Shown here: piece by piece, positions 61,806 to 64,000 of the stretch
Layout of the letters: each line of letters begins with the position of its first letter
Position numbering within the stretch: the first letter of the stretch is position 1
NCBI RefSeq assembly: GCF_002735905.1
Contig: NZ_PEBD01000008.1
Coordinates: 124,001 to 188,000, forward strand
Length of the DNA stretch: 64,000 nt
Origin: Williamsia muralis
Lineage (GTDB): Bacteria; Actinomycetota; Actinomycetes; Mycobacteriales; Mycobacteriaceae
Direction: 5' to 3'
Program-made: the position numbers and the translations under genes
Notes under the pieces: model-generated
Databases searched by the model: none
Seen by the model: the letters and a program-made list of their open reading frames with translations, nothing else
What the model was told of the DNA's origin: nothing

Positions 61806-63317
61806 ATGACAGACACCACCGCGCACAGGCCTCCCGCCGGTCGCGCTGCACCACCAGCCGCCGGCAATTCCGAAGACGCGAAACTCGCCGAGTTCGGGTA
61901 CACGCAGAAGCTCGATCGCTCGGTCGGAAAGCTCGCGTCGTTCGCCATCGGCTTCGCAACCATCAGCGCGACGACCGCGGTGTTCTCCGGTTTCGGTACC
62001 GGCTACTTCACCGCAGGGGCACCGTTCGTCTGGACTCTTGTGCTCGCCGCCGCAGTGTTCGCGATCTGGGCTCTGATAGCCGCTGATCTCGCTGCCAAGA
62101 TCCCCCTGGCGGGCTATGCCTATCAGTGGACCAGTCGGATCAACGGTCCCGACCTCGGCTGGTTCACCGGCTATGTCGCTCTCATCGGCTGGATCAGCGG
62201 AATGACCGGCGTCGGATACGTCTTCACCGGCTACTTCGGCGGAGTGGTCGGCTGGACCATGACTCAGACCGAGCAGATCTTGATGACCATCGCCGTGGTG
62301 GCGGTCTGCGTTCTGATCAACATCTACGGTGTCCGGTTTGCCACCACGGTCAACAACATCGGCGTCAGTCTGGAACTGCTCATCACCGTCGGTGCCACCA
62401 TCGTCATTGCCGTCATCGCGCTGTTGATCCATGACGACCACCAGCCGATCTCGGTTCTCTTCACCGGCGGCACCCAGGGCGATCACGACACGTATGTGGC
62501 CGCGTGGCTTGCGGCGGCGCTCGGACCGTTCTTCGGCCTGCTCGGCGTGGAAGCGGGAGCCGATGTGGCCGAGGAGACCAAATCCGCTCGACATGTGGTG
62601 CCACGCACGATGTTCTACGCTCTCGCCACATCTGTTGTCATCGAACTGGCGATGTACATCGTTTACGTTCTCGCGATCCGCGACACCGACTCCCTGGAAG
62701 CGGCGACGGTGTCCCCGATCGAGGAGATCCTCAACCAGCAGGTGGGCTCGGTGGCCACCAAGATCATCATCGCCATCGCCCTCACCAACATCCTTGCGTG
62801 CCTACTCGCCAACATGTTGGTCGCGACCCGCCTGACCTATTCGATGGCCCGTGACAACATGCTTCCGTTCTCGGGAATCCTGCGCCGAGTGTCCCCCACC
62901 CGGCAGACACCGATGTATGCCGTTGTCGCGCTGGGACTCTTGTCAGCAGGCCTGTTGATGTCGGCACTGGTCAACGAGCAGGCCTTCACCTACATCCTCG
63001 GGATCGCGACCCTCGCGTTCTTCTCCGTCTACATCCTCCAGACCGCCGGCTTGATCGTCGGAGCCCGGCGGGGCACCATCCCTGCTGCCGAACCGGGCAC
63101 TTTCGATCTCGGACGTGCCCGCATGCCCATCTACATCGTCGGGCTCATCGTCTTCTGCGCTGTCGAGATCGCCCTCCTCGTGCTCCCGCAATTCGCAGGC
63201 AACGGCTGGGTGTTCTTGGGAGTGGTTGCAGTCGGCGCCCTTTGGTGGGTCGCTGCACTGCGGCCACGCCTTCAACGCGGTGACGCCGGCAAGGACTTCG
63301 CGGCCACGCACCACTGA
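61806..63317 (+). CDS. APC-superfamily amino acid/amine permease
   Basis: A 503-residue membrane protein from ATG 61806 (MTDTTAHRP). After a 50-residue hydrophilic N-terminus, about 12 helices follow with APC motifs: SVGKLASFAIGFATISATTAVFSGFGTGYFTAG, ADLAAKIPLAGYAYQWTSRI and LGPFFGLLGVEAGADVAEETKSARHVVPRTM. It imports an amino acid or polyamine-like amine by proton symport. The next gene (43 bases downstream) is a transaminase, so the permease probably brings in its amine substrate. Confidence 0.9.
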   Translation: MTDTTAHRPPAGRAAPPAAGNSEDAKLAEFGYTQKLDRSVGKLASFAIGFATISATTAVFSGFGTGYFTAGAPFVWTLVLAAAVFAIWALIAADLAAKIPLAGYAYQWTSRINGPDLGWFTGYVALIGWISGMTGVGYVFTGYFGGVVGWTMTQTEQILMTIAVVAVCVLINIYGVRFATTVNNIGVSLELLITVGATIVIAVIALLIHDDHQPISVLFTGGTQGDHDTYVAAWLAAALGPFFGLLGVEAGADVAEETKSARHVVPRTMFYALATSVVIELAMYIVYVLAIRDTDSLEAATVSPIEEILNQQVGSVATKIIIAIALTNILACLLANMLVATRLTYSMARDNMLPFSGILRRVSPTRQTPMYAVVALGLLSAGLLMSALVNEQAFTYILGIATLAFFSVYILQTAGLIVGARRGTIPAAEPGTFDLGRARMPIYIVGLIVFCAVEIALLVLPQFAGNGWVFLGVVAVGALWWVAALRPRLQRGDAGKDFAATHH

Positions 63318-63360
63318 AGCTGACCCTCCCGCAACCCAACCATCGAAAGGACTTCGAACA

Positions 63361-64000
63361 TGACCACCAGCAACGACATCGACTACTCCGCCAGCAACCT
63401 CGTGAGCGTCGCGCCAGGCGCGATCCGGGAACCCACACCGTCGGGCTCTGTGATCCAGTACAGCGAATACGAACTCGACGAATCGAGCCCGTTCGCCGGC
63501 GGCGCAGCGTGGGTCGAAGGCGAGTATGTTCCGGCAGCAGAAGCCCGGATCTCATTGTTCGACACCGGTTTCGGCCACTCAGACTTGACGTATACCGTGG
63601 CACATGTGTGGCATGGCAACATCTTTCGGTTGAAAGATCACATCGACCGGGTCTTCGACGGCGCGAGAGAGCTTCGTTTGCAGTCGCCGCTGTCGAAGGC
63701 AGAGGTCGAAGACATCACCAAACGATGCGTCAGTCTGTCGCAACTACGCGAGTCCTTCGTCAACATCACGATCACCCGCGGCTACGGGGCGAGGAAGGGC
63801 GAGAAGGATCTGAGCAAGTTGACGTCTCAGATCTACATCTACGCAATTCCATACCTGTGGGCATTTCCGCCTGAGGAGCAGATCTTCGGCACGTCGGCGA
63901 TCGTGCCCCGCCACGTGCGCCGTGCCGGACGCAACACGGTGGATCCCACGGTGAAGAACTACCAGTGGGGCGACCTGACCGCCGCGAGCTTCGAGGCAAA
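63361..64000 (+). CDS. Class IV aminotransferase resembling (R)-selective amine transaminases (partial)
   Basis: ATG 63361, preceded by GAAAGGA, opens a frame that runs off the window after 213 residues. It reads YSEYELDESSPFAGGAAW, EARISLFDTGFGHSDLTYT, HVWHGNIFRLKDHIDRVFDGA, NITITRGYGARKGEKDLSK and DPTVKNYQWGDL; the Lys of VKNYQWGDL is the expected PLP-binding residue. The phrases match, as I recall them, the Arthrobacter (R)-amine:pyruvate transaminase much better than ordinary branched-chain aminotransferases or D-amino acid transaminases. Reaction: transfer of an amino group to pyruvate or 2-oxoglutarate. It likely forms an operon with the permease. Confidence 0.88.

Noticed and set aside
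1-64000. tRNA, rRNA, insertion sequence, integrase or attachment site
   Set aside because: No cloverleaf, rRNA core sequence, transposase or integrase motif was recognised anywhere in the window.

Overview
The window is high-GC DNA with densely packed genes on both strands, frequent ATGA or GTGA start/stop overlaps, GTG/TTG starts and leaderless-looking promoters. An IdeR-type iron box, a PknB-like kinase, an arylamine N-acetyltransferase and a type II NADH dehydrogenase all point to a mycolic-acid actinobacterium (Mycobacteriales). A Gordonia- or Rhodococcus-like genome is my best guess, but the genus is inference. I see no rRNA, tRNA, insertion sequence, prophage or CRISPR array.

Layout. 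1-13.6 kb: citrate synthase tail, F420/flavin-type oxidoreductase, acyl-CoA synthetase, amidohydrolase, SulP transporter with MerR regulator, dodecin, FUSC-type membrane protein, UBP zinc-finger protein, alpha/beta hydrolase, MFS exporter and glucose-6-phosphate dehydrogenase. 13.7-24.7 kb: lipoprotein and secreted protein, a TetR/SDR pair, a SnoaL-like protein and nat (which share an unusual promoter element), nucleoside phosphorylase, Ser/Thr kinase, VOC protein, GlxA-type regulator, YbdK-type ligase and small membrane proteins. 24.9-29.7 kb: small heat-shock protein under a CIRCE operator, divergent nadE/pncC, flavodoxin-like protein, RibD-like reductase and NDH-2.

29.8-42.9 kb is the centrepiece: a compact siderophore locus. 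A formyltransferase is divergent from an operon encoding a dimodular NRPS (C-A-T-C-A-T-TE), two half ABC transporters and an L-ornithine/lysine N-monooxygenase. The intergenic region carries one strong and one weak iron box. The two adenylation domains have the same by-eye specificity residues and contain a 203-bp stretch of perfect DNA identity. The ABC pair is an asymmetric heterodimer with exactly one intact ATP site. The parts predict iron-repressed synthesis and export of a hydroxamate built from (formyl)hydroxyornithine-like residues.

42.9-54.6 kb: L-2-hydroxyglutarate oxidase-like enzyme, TauE/SafE exporter, RidA, TetR regulator, a block of hairpin-forming tandem repeats, then a leftward carboxylate-uptake region (LytS-type kinase, LytTR regulator, small membrane protein, SSS symporter, DUF485 protein, ActP-like symporter) and an XRE regulator. 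54.7-64 kb: SnoaL-like protein, phospholipase D, acyl-CoA dehydrogenase/CoA-transferase pair divergent from a thiolase, a LysR gene that has apparently lost both its start codon and reading frame, a nested palindrome, an APC permease and the start of a class IV aminotransferase resembling (R)-selective amine transaminases.
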